A stretch of DNA of 64,000 nucleotides from the NCBI GenBank assembly GCA_040004035.1, contig JAMPLN010000031.1. One strand, 5' to 3'. Positions 16,593 through 25,395 of this stretch are shown here, piece by piece (position 1 is the first letter of the stretch; each line of letters opens with the position of its first letter). The notes under the pieces are model-generated. The model was not told the origin of the DNA, did no database searches, and was given only the letters and a program-made list of their open reading frames with translations. Both the position numbers and the translations under genes were made by a program. The stretch is from Microcoleus vaginatus_C (GTDB lineage Bacteria; Cyanobacteriota; Cyanobacteriia; Cyanobacteriales; Microcoleaceae).

Positions 16593-17927
16593 ATGAAAGA
16601 TTTAAAAGCCCTCAAAAAAGGACAAGAATTTCTAAAAATTGCTTTGATTAACTTAGCGCTTTTACTGGTTTTCCTGGAACTCGGTTCCTTGGCATGGTAT
16701 TTTGTCAAGCACAAGCAATTTTTCTATACTAGAGAAAAGACGCAAGATAAATCAGCCTTGGGAATTAATTTAGAAGGAGTGCGGCTCAATGAGTCTATAG
16801 TCGAAAGATTTCATCCTTTTTTTGGGTTCATTCAGAAACCAGGCCCTGACTTTCGCCCCGGTTTTAAAAATAACAACTATGGGTTTCTCTCACCTTATGA
16901 TTACCCTTTCAAAAAGACTAAACCCAATCAATTTATTATCGGAGTTTTTGGCGGTTCTGTGGCTTCTAATTATGGAATATTTGAAGTTCAAAATAAAATT
17001 TTACCTCAATACCTCAAGCAGCTTCCGGGTTGGAAAGATAAAGAATTTGTAATTTTGTCTTTTGCTACCGGTGGCTACAAACAACCCCAGCAATTATTGC
17101 TTTTAAACTATTTTTTGGCTTTAGGGCAAGAACTGGATCTGGTTGTCAATATAGATGGTTTTAATGAAGTAGCACTTTCTAACTTAAACAATAAAAATCA
17201 AGTCGATTTGGCGATGCCAAGCATTCAGCATATTTTGCCGCTGACTAGCTTGGCGAATAATAGCCTTTCTACCAAAGCGATGAAAGCAACTATCCGAATC
17301 CAAGAAAATAAAGCTAGGATTAATCAGGGTTTGGAACGTTTGCAAAACTGTTCTTTCGCTGCGTGTGATGCTTTGACTTCGGTTTACATTCAAAATCTAG
17401 TTAATAACTATAAAACCGATGTCATTAAGTTTGAAAAAGAACGGACTAAACAAAAAAAAGATGACAGTGGTAGCGTTATTTATATCAATACTAATAAGTC
17501 AGTTTTACAAGATTCATTAGCTTTTGAACAAATGGCACAAAATTGGGTGAAAAGTTCAATTTTTATGCAAAAAGTTCTGTCGGCTAGTAATGTGCCTTAT
17601 TTTCATGTTCTTCAGCCTAATCAATACTATCAGACGAAAAGAGTGTTTGGTGAAGCCGAAAAGCAGATTGCTTTTAACAAGGATACTCCTTATGCTAAAG
17701 CTGTGCAAATTGGATATCCGGCTCTTTTCAAAAAGTTCCCTAATTTAGAAAAAAATAATATCACTCTAGTGAATGCTGTCAATGTTTTTGACAAAACTAA
17801 AGAGGCTGTTTATGTAGATAGCTGCTGCCACTACAATCAAGCTGGAGAGGTGGTTTTCAGCAATTATGTGGGCCGTTCTATTCTGGAATCTTTGCGGAAA
17901 AATGAGGCTAGAAGCAAAAAGAAGTAG
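16593..17927 (+). CDS. SGNH-like membrane-anchored protein, tandem paralog 2
   Basis: A 444-residue paralog of the preceding gene with the same layout: N-terminal anchor, GVFGGSVASNYG, GGYKQPQQLL, NYFLALGQELDLV, GFNEVALSNLNNK and DSCCHYNQAG. Several of these stretches are identical in the two proteins, pointing to tandem duplication. It is the last gene of the cassette. Its stop codon is formed by the junction with a MITE-like element: the TA belongs to the duplicated target and the G is the first base of the element. The protein end is unaffected because the uninterrupted target also reads TAG. Confidence 0.7.
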   Translation: MKDLKALKKGQEFLKIALINLALLLVFLELGSLAWYFVKHKQFFYTREKTQDKSALGINLEGVRLNESIVERFHPFFGFIQKPGPDFRPGFKNNNYGFLSPYDYPFKKTKPNQFIIGVFGGSVASNYGIFEVQNKILPQYLKQLPGWKDKEFVILSFATGGYKQPQQLLLLNYFLALGQELDLVVNIDGFNEVALSNLNNKNQVDLAMPSIQHILPLTSLANNSLSTKAMKATIRIQENKARINQGLERLQNCSFAACDALTSVYIQNLVNNYKTDVIKFEKERTKQKKDDSGSVIYINTNKSVLQDSLAFEQMAQNWVKSSIFMQKVLSASNVPYFHVLQPNQYYQTKRVFGEAEKQIAFNKDTPYAKAVQIGYPALFKKFPNLEKNNITLVNAVNVFDKTKEAVYVDSCCHYNQAGEVVFSNYVGRSILESLRKNEARSKKK

Positions 17928-18054
17928 GGAGCATCTCATAGTTGTAAAAACACTTCTTCTTCTTCCTCCTTTTTTCTTCCTCTTTCCTCTTTCCTCCTGA
18001 CTCCTGGCTCCTAACTCCAATTTTGGGCTTGGCTGCTTTCATTGAGATGCTCCC
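17927..18054. mobile_element. MITE-like element, copy 1, with 8-bp target-site duplication
   Basis: A 128-bp non-coding element bounded by perfect 12-bp terminal inverted repeats: GGGAGCATCTCA at the left and TGAGATGCTCCC at the right. It is flanked on both sides by AAGAAGTA (17919-17926 and 18055-18062), a perfect 8-bp direct repeat expected from transposition. The interior is pyrimidine-rich (CTTCTTCTTCCTCC, TCCTGGCTCCTAACTCC). A second copy with the same ends and interior lies at 58445-58565. It encodes nothing, so a transposase would have to act in trans. Confidence 0.85.
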
Positions 18055-18090
18055 AAGAAGTAGGTCTGAAATATCCGCTGAATGGTTGAT

Positions 18091-18115
18091 GTAGGGTGCG
18101 CCTAGCGCACCTTAC
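18091..18115. repeat. Palindromic repeat GTAGGGTGCG...CGCACCTTAC
   Basis: A near-perfect inverted repeat that recurs at 59702-59729. Here it lies between the cassette and the convergent transporter gene and may also act as a terminator hairpin. Confidence 0.65.
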
Positions 18116-18130
18116 CGCTGAGTTTAAATT

Positions 18131-19459
18131 TTAGGTTTTTGGTTGGGTTTTAGATCGATCGCCCGCTGAGTCGATCGGCATTACCAAGATTTTATCAACT
18201 CGGTTCCCGTCCATATCGACTACTTCGACGCGCAAACCGTTCCACTCAAAATGCTCGGCTGCTGTGGGAATTTTGCCCAAATTTGTAATCACAAAACCGC
18301 CCATTGTGTGATAACTTCCTTTGTGTTCGGCTGACTCTTCGATTCCAAACAGCTCAAAAAAATCTTCGACTGCTAGCATTCCGTCTAATAGCCAAGAACC
18401 GTCTTCGCGCTGCACGGCTTCCGGCTCGTCAGCATCTTCAATAGAGGGGAATTCGCCAACGAGTTCGACTAAAATGTCGTTGACTGTAACCAATCCTTGA
18501 ATTACGCCGTATTCGTCTACTACCAAGGCAATTTGATTGCTAGATTGTTTGAAAAGTTCTAATACTTTTAAACCCCGCGTGCTTTCGGGTACAAATAACG
18601 GTCGTCGTAAAGAAGCGCTTAAATCTAGCGGTTGACCAGTTAAATTCCGAGACAGCATATCAGTAACGTGTACTAAACCGACAACGTTGTCGAGTCCTCC
18701 CTGACACACGGGAAACCGAGAATGACCACTGCCGAGCATTTTTTGGCGGTTTTCTTCTACTGAGTCGTCGAGGTCGAGCCAGGTAAGATCGGGACGCGGG
18801 GTCATTAAGGCGCTGACTCGCCGATCGCCCAAACGAAAGACTCTTTCTACCATGTCTTGTTCGGCTTCTTCAAAGGTTCCGGCTTCTGTTCCTTGCTCAA
18901 TTAAAACTTTAATTTCTTCCTCTGTAACTTGCGGTTCTGTAGAAGGCACAATCCCCATGATCCGCATCACTAAGTCAGTGGAATAACTTAACAGATAAAC
19001 CGCAGGAGCGCCAATTTTTGAGAGCATTCGCATGGGAATTGCTACGCTTGAGGCGATCGGCTCCGGGTTGTTGAGCGCTAGCCGCTTCGGCACAAGTTCG
19101 CCGACAATTAGGGTCAGATAAGTGATCGTTAAAACTGCTACTACTGAGGCGATCGTCCCAGAGTAGGGCGCGAGGGCAGGAATCAACCGTAACAAAGGCT
19201 CTATCCTTTTAGACACCGTCGTTTCCCCAAAAGCGCCCGACACGATACCCAACAGCGTAATCCCGATTTGAACCGTCGGTAAGAACTGATTGGGGGCATT
19301 AGCCAGATCCAAGGCTACACGGGCACTGGCTGAACCTTGGTTGGCCATCTGTTGCAGTCTTACTTTCCTTACTGAGACGATGGCCATCTCTGACATCACA
19401 AACAAGCCATTGACGAAAACCAGCAGGAGAACAATCAGAAGGTCTATATTTGAGGACAT
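18131..19459 (-). CDS. CNNM-type (hemolysin C/CorC-like) transporter with CBS domains
   Basis: A 442-residue membrane protein with an N-terminal DUF21/CNNM domain of about four helices, containing GLFVMSEMAIVSVRK and VGELVPKRLAL. A CBS pair follows (VERVFRLGDRRVSALMTPR and GVIQGLVTVNDILVELVGE), and then a CorC_HlyC domain near the C-terminus. Members of this family move or sense magnesium, cobalt or other divalent cations; 'hemolysin' is a historic label. The gene is monocistronic and convergent with the carbamoyltransferase operon. Confidence 0.9.
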   Translation of the reverse strand: MSSNIDLLIVLLLVFVNGLFVMSEMAIVSVRKVRLQQMANQGSASARVALDLANAPNQFLPTVQIGITLLGIVSGAFGETTVSKRIEPLLRLIPALAPYSGTIASVVAVLTITYLTLIVGELVPKRLALNNPEPIASSVAIPMRMLSKIGAPAVYLLSYSTDLVMRIMGIVPSTEPQVTEEEIKVLIEQGTEAGTFEEAEQDMVERVFRLGDRRVSALMTPRPDLTWLDLDDSVEENRQKMLGSGHSRFPVCQGGLDNVVGLVHVTDMLSRNLTGQPLDLSASLRRPLFVPESTRGLKVLELFKQSSNQIALVVDEYGVIQGLVTVNDILVELVGEFPSIEDADEPEAVQREDGSWLLDGMLAVEDFFELFGIEESAEHKGSYHTMGGFVITNLGKIPTAAEHFEWNGLRVEVVDMDGNRVDKILVMPIDSAGDRSKTQPKT

Positions 19460-19882
19460 TTCTAAAATTATCGGTGGTAAAGGTGAAGCGCTCTGCCCGG
19501 TTAGTCGATTTTAGATTTTAGATTTTAGATTTTAGATTGACTCCGCAGCCAGTATCTGGGGGATTTCCCTAATGTCTAAAATTTTTCGATCTTCACAACT
19601 TGAGTCGGGGGCTTGTATCCGTCTTTGGGTGCAGTCACAGGAGAGGTCTGGAAGCTGCGAATCTCGATCGCAAAATCGAAATTTTTTCTAAACCTGTCAC
19701 TAGATTAACGGAACTGGCTCGATCCCGATCGCAGGATCGACATATTAAAGCAGAAATCTATCTCCAGTTAAGTTCCAAGGCGTCAACAGCAGAGCGGCAC
19801 AATCATGGATGTTTGTCGTACAATCTCCTTAACAGGCAAAGGGAAAGAGCCTTCGCCGATCGGGGATTAAAATTAAAAGCGC
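19460..19882. other. Long leader between the divergent CNNM-type gene and mfd
   Basis: No gene is supported; the open frame over this stretch runs into mfd in another frame and has no recognisable product. The stretch holds a heptamer array (TTTTAGA units, about 19508-19538) and a small inverted repeat TCGATCC...GGATCGA near 19721-19742. Both genes must have their promoters here. Confidence 0.5.
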
Positions 19883-22800
19883 ATGACTTTCTCTTCAATA
19901 ATTCGTACCCTGGGGCGATCGCCCCTAGCAACAGAACTCCTCAACAAGCTCAAGCGCCATCGCTACGTGCAACTGTCCGGCGTAGCCCGCTTGCCCAAAG
20001 GTTTGGTAGCTTCCGCCCTCGCACAGCAAGAAGGGCGGAATTTACTGGTAGTGACGGCAACTCTAGAAGAAGCGGGCCGCTGGGTGGCAGGGCTGGAGGC
20101 TATGGGCTGGCAGACTGTGCATTTTTACCCGACTTCGGAGGCTTCGCCCTACGAGCTATCTTACTCCGACGAGAACGAAATGACTTGGGGGCAAATGCAG
20201 GTGCTGGCGGATTTGGTCGAGAAACAAGAAACAAACGCTAATTCTAAGCCGATCGCGATTGTAGCTACCGAAAGAGCTCTCCAGTCTCACTTGCCACCGC
20301 CTGCTGCTTTTGAACCCTACTGTCTGACGCTCAAGCGAGGTGCGGTTCAAGACTCGAAGATACTTGACCGCCAACTGGTGTCGATGGGGTACGAGCGAGT
20401 GACTCTGGTGGAAATGGAGGGCCAGTGGAGTCGCCGGGGCGATATTGTCGATGTGTTTCCGGTGGCGGCTGAGTTGCCCGTGCGCCTGGAGTGGTTTGGG
20501 GATGATTTGGAGCAAATTCGGGAGTTTGACCCGTCTTCCCAGCGATCGCTCGATAAGGTCGATCGGTTAGTTTTAACTCCGACTAATTTTAATACAATTA
20601 TTAAAGCAGTTTTATCAGAAAAAAAGCTTGACGCAATCAACCACCTAGGGTCTTCCGATCCCGAAAATGAAGCCGAAAATGAAACCGAAAAATTTGTCCG
20701 TCGGCTGTTGGGTTTAGCCTTCGAGCAACCTGCATCTTTGTTGGATTATTTGACTGAAAATACTTTAGTTGTTATTGACGAACCCCAAGGGTGCGAAGCT
20801 CACAGCGACCGCTGGTATGAGAATGCACAGGAACAGTGGAATAATTGCAATCGGGAATCGGAATTTGCTGGTGAGGAAACCGAAAAATTGCCAATTGCTA
20901 ATTTGAAAGTTCCCAAAATTCACCGCAGTTTTGCTGAATCTATGGCAGATGTCGCAGCTTTCGACAGGCTAGAACTTTCAGAATTGGCAGAAGATTCTAC
21001 GGCTAAAAAATTTCAAAGCTCTGCGGAGAGTGACCAGCTACCGTCTGCGATTAATTTGGCTTCTAGACCTGTGCCGGTGATGCCTCACCAATTTGCGAAG
21101 CTGTCTCAAATGCTCAGGGAAGAGCGCGATCGAGGTTTTACCATTTTTCTGGTTTCTGCTCAACCGAGCCGTTCTGTTTCTTTGCTCTCGGAACATGACT
21201 GTCCGGCTCAGTTTGTGGTGAATCCGCGCGATTATTTGGCGATCGACAAGTTGCAATTGCAGCACATTCCGGTTGCTTTGAAGTACAGCGGGCTGGCAGA
21301 ATTGGAAGGTTTTATTCTGCCGACTTTTCGGATTGTTTTAATTACCGATCGGGAATTTTACGGCCAGCATTCTTTGGCTACTTTTAGCTACGTCCGCAAG
21401 CGCCGCCGCGCTGCTTCTAAGCAAGTAGACCCGAATAAATTAAGCCCTGGTGATTATGTGGTTCACCGCCAGCACGGAGTGGGCAAATTTATCAAGTTGG
21501 AACGTTTGACGATCGATCGGGAAACTCGCGAATATTTATTGATTCAATACGCTGACGGTACTCTGAGGGTGGCGGCAGATCAATTGGGCGCTTTGTCGCG
21601 GTTTCGGACTGTAGCCGATAAAGTACCTGATCTAAACAAGCTGACAGGCCAAACTTGGGAAAAAACTAAAACAAAGGTTCGCAAAGCTGTTAAAAAATTG
21701 GCAGTGGATTTGCTGAATCTTTATGCTAAAAGAGCTAAACAAACAGGTTACGCTTTTCCTCCTGATATGCCTTGGCAACAAGAGTTGGAGGATTCTTTTC
21801 CTTACCAGCCAACGCCGGATCAGTTGAAGGCAACTCAGGATGTGAAACGCGACATGGAGGGCGATCGACCGATGGATCGCTTGGTCTGCGGCGATGTCGG
21901 TTTTGGCAAGACAGAAGTTGCTCTGAGAGCAATTTTTAAGGCGGTTACGGCGGGCAAGCAGGTGGCTTTGCTCGCGCCGACGACGATTTTGACCCAACAG
22001 CACTATCACACGCTCTCGGAGCGTTTTTCCCCTTATCCGATCGAAGTTGGTTTGCTCAATCGCTTTCGCACTGAAACCGAGCGCCGGGAGATTCACAAGC
22101 GTTTGGCGACTGGGGAATTAGATGTGATTGTCGGTACTCAAGCTGTTTTGAGCAAAGCGATTAAATTTCGGGATTTGGGCTTGTTGGTGGTGGATGAAGA
22201 ACAGCGGTTTGGAGTTAAGCAAAAGGAAGCGATTAAAGCTCTCAAAACAGAGGTAGATGTTCTGACTCTGACAGCAACGCCGATTCCCCGGACTTTGTAT
22301 ATGTCGCTGTCGGGGATTCGCGAGATGAGTTTGATTTCGACTCCCCCTCCCAGCAGGCGCCCGATTCAGACGCATTTGGCTCCCTATAACCCGGAAGTGG
22401 TGCGATCGGCAATTCGTCAAGAATTGGACAGGGGCGGTCAGGTTTTTTACGTGGTGCCGCGGATTGAGGGGATTGATGAGTTGGCCGCTCAGTTGCAGGA
22501 GATGGTTCCGTCTGCCAGAATTGCGATCGCCCACGGTCAAATGGAGGCGTCGGAACTAGAATCAATCATGCTGACTTTCAGCGCGGCGGAGTTTGATATT
22601 TTGGTGTGTACGACGATTATTGAGTCGGGTTTGGATATTCCGCGAGTCAATACCATTTTAATTGAAGACGCGCAGAAGTTTGGTTTGGGTCAGCTTTACC
22701 AGTTGCGGGGACGGGTGGGACGCGCGGGGATTCAAGCTCATGCTTGGCTGTTTTATCCCAAGCAGAACCAACTTTCTGATGCTGCAAGGCAGCGGCTGCG

Positions 22801-23452
22801 GGCAATTCAAGAGTTTGCCCAGTTGGGTTCGGGCTATCAGTTGGCTGTCCGAGATATGGAAATTCGCGGTTCGGGTGATGTTTTGGGTACTGAACAATCT
22901 GGTCAAATGGAGGCGATCGGTTTTGATTTGTATGCTGAAATGTTAGAGGAGGCTATTCGGGAAATTAAGGGTCAGGAAATTCCGAAAGTTGAGGACGCGC
23001 AAATTGACCTCACTTTGACGGCGTTTATTCCTGCCGATTACATCGCAGATTTGGATCAAAAGATGAGCGCTTACCGGTCTGTGGCTTCTGCTAATACCCC
23101 TGAAGAATTACAGCAGATTCAGGCTGATTGGTGCGATCGTTATGGGCCAATTCCTCTTCCAGCCCAGCAACTTATCCGTGTTGTCGAACTCAAACAAATT
23201 GCTAAAAAAATCGGTTTTTCTCGGATTAAACCGGAGAATAAGCAGAACATAGTTTTGGAAACTGCGATGGAAGAGCCTGCTTGGAATTTGCTCAAGGCTA
23301 ATTTGCCGGAACATTTGCGCTCTCGTTTTGTCTACAGCAAGGGGAAGGTTACTATTCGAGGTATGGCGGTTTTGACGGCCCAAAAGCAATTGGATAATTT
23401 GATTGATTGGCTGGGTAAAATGCAGGGCGCTTTGCCGGAAGCAAATGTTTGA
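19883..23452 (+). CDS. mfd: Transcription-repair coupling factor Mfd
   Basis: A 1189-residue SF2 translocase that releases stalled RNA polymerase and recruits UvrA. In order: a UvrB-like N-terminal module with the RRGDIVDVFP segment; the RNA polymerase-interaction region DYVVHRQHGVGKF; helicase motifs with Walker A GDVGFGKTEVA, DEEQRFGVKQKE (motif II), LTATPIPRTLYMSL and QLRGRVGR; then the C-terminal TRCF domain starting near LTAFIPADYI. All are intact and the length is normal. Confidence 0.95.
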   Translation: MTFSSIIRTLGRSPLATELLNKLKRHRYVQLSGVARLPKGLVASALAQQEGRNLLVVTATLEEAGRWVAGLEAMGWQTVHFYPTSEASPYELSYSDENEMTWGQMQVLADLVEKQETNANSKPIAIVATERALQSHLPPPAAFEPYCLTLKRGAVQDSKILDRQLVSMGYERVTLVEMEGQWSRRGDIVDVFPVAAELPVRLEWFGDDLEQIREFDPSSQRSLDKVDRLVLTPTNFNTIIKAVLSEKKLDAINHLGSSDPENEAENETEKFVRRLLGLAFEQPASLLDYLTENTLVVIDEPQGCEAHSDRWYENAQEQWNNCNRESEFAGEETEKLPIANLKVPKIHRSFAESMADVAAFDRLELSELAEDSTAKKFQSSAESDQLPSAINLASRPVPVMPHQFAKLSQMLREERDRGFTIFLVSAQPSRSVSLLSEHDCPAQFVVNPRDYLAIDKLQLQHIPVALKYSGLAELEGFILPTFRIVLITDREFYGQHSLATFSYVRKRRRAASKQVDPNKLSPGDYVVHRQHGVGKFIKLERLTIDRETREYLLIQYADGTLRVAADQLGALSRFRTVADKVPDLNKLTGQTWEKTKTKVRKAVKKLAVDLLNLYAKRAKQTGYAFPPDMPWQQELEDSFPYQPTPDQLKATQDVKRDMEGDRPMDRLVCGDVGFGKTEVALRAIFKAVTAGKQVALLAPTTILTQQHYHTLSERFSPYPIEVGLLNRFRTETERREIHKRLATGELDVIVGTQAVLSKAIKFRDLGLLVVDEEQRFGVKQKEAIKALKTEVDVLTLTATPIPRTLYMSLSGIREMSLISTPPPSRRPIQTHLAPYNPEVVRSAIRQELDRGGQVFYVVPRIEGIDELAAQLQEMVPSARIAIAHGQMEASELESIMLTFSAAEFDILVCTTIIESGLDIPRVNTILIEDAQKFGLGQLYQLRGRVGRAGIQAHAWLFYPKQNQLSDAARQRLRAIQEFAQLGSGYQLAVRDMEIRGSGDVLGTEQSGQMEAIGFDLYAEMLEEAIREIKGQEIPKVEDAQIDLTLTAFIPADYIADLDQKMSAYRSVASANTPEELQQIQADWCDRYGPIPLPAQQLIRVVELKQIAKKIGFSRIKPENKQNIVLETAMEEPAWNLLKANLPEHLRSRFVYSKGKVTIRGMAVLTAQKQLDNLIDWLGKMQGALPEANV

Positions 23453-23539
23453 TTTTAATATATAATCCCCAAATCTAGCGCACCGCCGAAACCACAGAAT
23501 AATACCGATGGAACCATAAAAAATATTACTGCTGTTTTC

Positions 23540-24238
23540 ATGATGGTTTTAGCGACAGAAAGGATTAAAATCGTGAAAATGTTAGTGAGTATTTTTTTGG
23601 CGATCGCGCTAGCGCAAGGAGTGCCTATGGCGGTTCAATCTCAAGACATAATTGACCGGATCGACCGGGTTGTGAGTGCAGGATTGATGAATAAAGATGC
23701 TAGTGGCAATTTTAATGCTGAGGGCCTTGTCAGTCGCGCCGATTTGGCGATGATTTTAGTGAAAACTTTTGGTTTGGAACGCCGGAAAACCGCTCAGAAA
23801 CCGGATAGGGAATTGCCGGACGTACCGAAGAGTTACTGGGCTTACAGTGCGATTCAAACTGCTTTGAAAACGGGGACGATGAGTGGATATCGCGACGGAA
23901 TGTTTTTCCCAAATCAAAGGGTGACTCGCGCTGAAGCTTTGGCAATTTTTGCTCAAGCTTACGGGGTTTTTCAGTTTCCCGAACCCAGCATTTCCGAAAT
24001 TTTAGCTAAGTATCCAGATGCAGGCGACATTCCTAGTTGGGCTAGAAAGTCTATGGCTACTGCACTTTATGAAGGGTTTGTTAATGTCGATCTCGCAACT
24101 AATAAGATTAATCCTTTGAAGCCGATGACTCGCTGGGATATGGCTTACGCTTTGAGCAAGTATTTGGAGCGGCAAGTAAGGCCCACTTCTTTGCCTGTCC
24201 CGGCCGAGCAGCCTCCCGATCGCGGCGTGGGAAGGTGA
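23540..24238 (+). CDS. S-layer homology (SLH) domain protein
   Basis: A 232-residue exported protein. A hydrophobic N-terminal segment (MLVSIFLAIALAQGVPMA) suggests a signal peptide, followed by SLH-type modules: GLVSRADLAMILVKTFG, SYWAYSAIQTALKTGTMSGY with FFPNQRVTRAEALAIFAQAYG, and a third ending NPLKPMTRWDMAYALSKYL. SLH domains bind pyruvylated cell-wall polymers; in cyanobacteria small SLH proteins often attach the outer membrane to peptidoglycan. There is no porin barrel here. An internal start at the second Met cluster would also retain the signal peptide. Confidence 0.8.
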   Translation: MMVLATERIKIVKMLVSIFLAIALAQGVPMAVQSQDIIDRIDRVVSAGLMNKDASGNFNAEGLVSRADLAMILVKTFGLERRKTAQKPDRELPDVPKSYWAYSAIQTALKTGTMSGYRDGMFFPNQRVTRAEALAIFAQAYGVFQFPEPSISEILAKYPDAGDIPSWARKSMATALYEGFVNVDLATNKINPLKPMTRWDMAYALSKYLERQVRPTSLPVPAEQPPDRGVGR

Positions 24239-24280
24239 TAGTGTTGAGTTGTGATATCCTTTCCGGTTACACCGGAATGA

Positions 24281-24350
24281 TGTTGACGGTTGACGGTTGA
24301 CGGTTGACTGTTCACTGTTCACTGTCAACTGTCAACCGTCAACAGTGAAC
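24281..24350. repeat. TTGACGG/TTGACTG heptamer array with inverted arm
   Basis: Runs of the 7-mers TTGACGG, TTGACTG and TTCACTG are followed by their complement (CAACTGTCAACCGTCAACAG), so the array can fold into a long hairpin. Similar units occur at 37963-38001 and 38533-38585. Confidence 0.8.
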
Positions 24351-24410
24351 TCGAATTTACTATTCCCATGCTAACGGATTTGATATGAGTGAAAAAGTCG
24401 ATCGCCCGCC

Positions 24411-24515
24411 ATGCAAAATCCCGGAGATTTGGTGACTGTAAAAGCAGCCATCAAACCCCCAGGATTTAAAGTTTTCCTCTTAAACGAGGCTCAAATTATC
24501 CCCAGTGAGCTTTAA
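24411..24515 (+). CDS. Possible 34-residue small protein of unknown function
   Basis: A short frame, MQNPGDLVTVKAAIKPPGF..., ends two bases before the convergent heme oxygenase stop. The composition looks protein-like (GDLVTV, then GFKVFLLNEAQ) rather than random, but there is no recognised family and no clear ribosome site. It may be a fragment of a larger gene. Confidence 0.2.
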   Translation: MQNPGDLVTVKAAIKPPGFKVFLLNEAQIIPSEL

Positions 24516-24516
24516 C

Positions 24517-25233
24517 TCAATCAGCAGTAGCCAATTCGGTACTGCCGCCGCCGCGCTTCCGCGTCAGGGTATTGAAAAGCATCTGACCGACTGCTTTAAT
24601 CAAATTGCCTTCTAACTCCATGAACATCTTCATGTTCATGCCAAAAGCTGCATTAGCTTCGTCAACAATTCGCTCGGCTGTTGCTTCGTCAATCGGCAGT
24701 TCATTCATTGCCTGACGGTAGTTAGCCTTGAATTCTTTTTCATCAGGAATATCCTGGAATTCATAGAAAGCAGTGCCTTCTCCCTCGGAAAGATTCATCC
24801 CGCGCTGGGCAATTCCCTTCAGGATTTGTCCGCCAGATAAATCGCCAAGGTAGCGAGTGTAAGAGTGAGCTACTAACAGTTCCGGTGCGGTCGCCGAAAT
24901 CTCGTGAATGCGCTGCACATAAGCTTTAGCTGCGGCTGACGGGGCTACTTGTTCCCGCCAATTGGCACCGTAGTAGTAAAATAAATCTTGCTCTAAGCTT
25001 TGTTTGCGATTCAACTCAGAAAAGTAAATTTTTGAAACAACCGGATGCTGCTTTTGGCGTTCCATTTCCTCTTCCATTGCCGAGTAGACAAAGTAGAGGT
25101 TTCCTACTAACTTCCGGTAAGAAGTTTTTTCTACAACGCCTTTTAAAAAACACTTGACAAAACCGACGTTTTCTGCCATTGTGTGGGACTTTTTCGTTCC
25201 CTCACGCAATTTGGTCGCTAAATTGATGCTCAT
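24517..25233 (-). CDS. ho1: Heme oxygenase (biliverdin-producing)
   Basis: A 238-residue soluble heme oxygenase that opens heme to biliverdin IX-alpha with reduced ferredoxin. In cyanobacteria this is the first step toward phycocyanobilin. The proximal-histidine block REGTKKSHTMAENVGF near residue 18, the YFVYSAMEEEM helix and the distal-helix YTRYLGDLSGGQILK are all present. The length matches HO-1. The gene is monocistronic; its leader runs toward the TnpB element. Confidence 0.95.
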   Translation of the reverse strand: MSINLATKLREGTKKSHTMAENVGFVKCFLKGVVEKTSYRKLVGNLYFVYSAMEEEMERQKQHPVVSKIYFSELNRKQSLEQDLFYYYGANWREQVAPSAAAKAYVQRIHEISATAPELLVAHSYTRYLGDLSGGQILKGIAQRGMNLSEGEGTAFYEFQDIPDEKEFKANYRQAMNELPIDEATAERIVDEANAAFGMNMKMFMELEGNLIKAVGQMLFNTLTRKRGGGSTELATAD

Positions 25234-25348
25234 GCTATACTGTCCAACCTTCTATTTTTGTGGTAGCTGATGGATGCGCCAAAAATCTAAAAATTACCTA
25301 AGTGTTTACCTTAGATCGATTTGATGAGAGATTGTATTAATTTTTGTG

Positions 25349-25395
25349 ACATCCTCCCCCACCAAATCAAAGATTATGGTGGGGGCTTCCCAAAA
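25349..25395 (-). ncRNA. Right end / probable omega-RNA 3' part of the TnpB element
   Basis: Directly after tnpB on the minus strand is a GC-rich hairpin, CCCCCACC - 14-base loop - GGTGGGGG (25356-25385), followed by AGGATGTCAC. I recall the hairpin plus GGATGTCA as typical of cyanobacterial IS605-type right ends. In such elements the omega-RNA overlaps the end of tnpB and runs through this hairpin, with the guide taken from the flanking DNA. The exact boundary is inferred. Confidence 0.45.

Noticed and set aside
11368..17927. Saxitoxin biosynthesis locus
   Set aside because: Only the I-J-K-L-like accessory genes are present; no SxtA-type polyketide synthase, amidinotransferase or Rieske oxygenases are seen.
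19600..20241. 213-codon frame overlapping the mfd start
   Set aside because: It overlaps mfd in another frame by 350 bases and its sequence is Arg/Ser-rich without family marks; mfd is certain.
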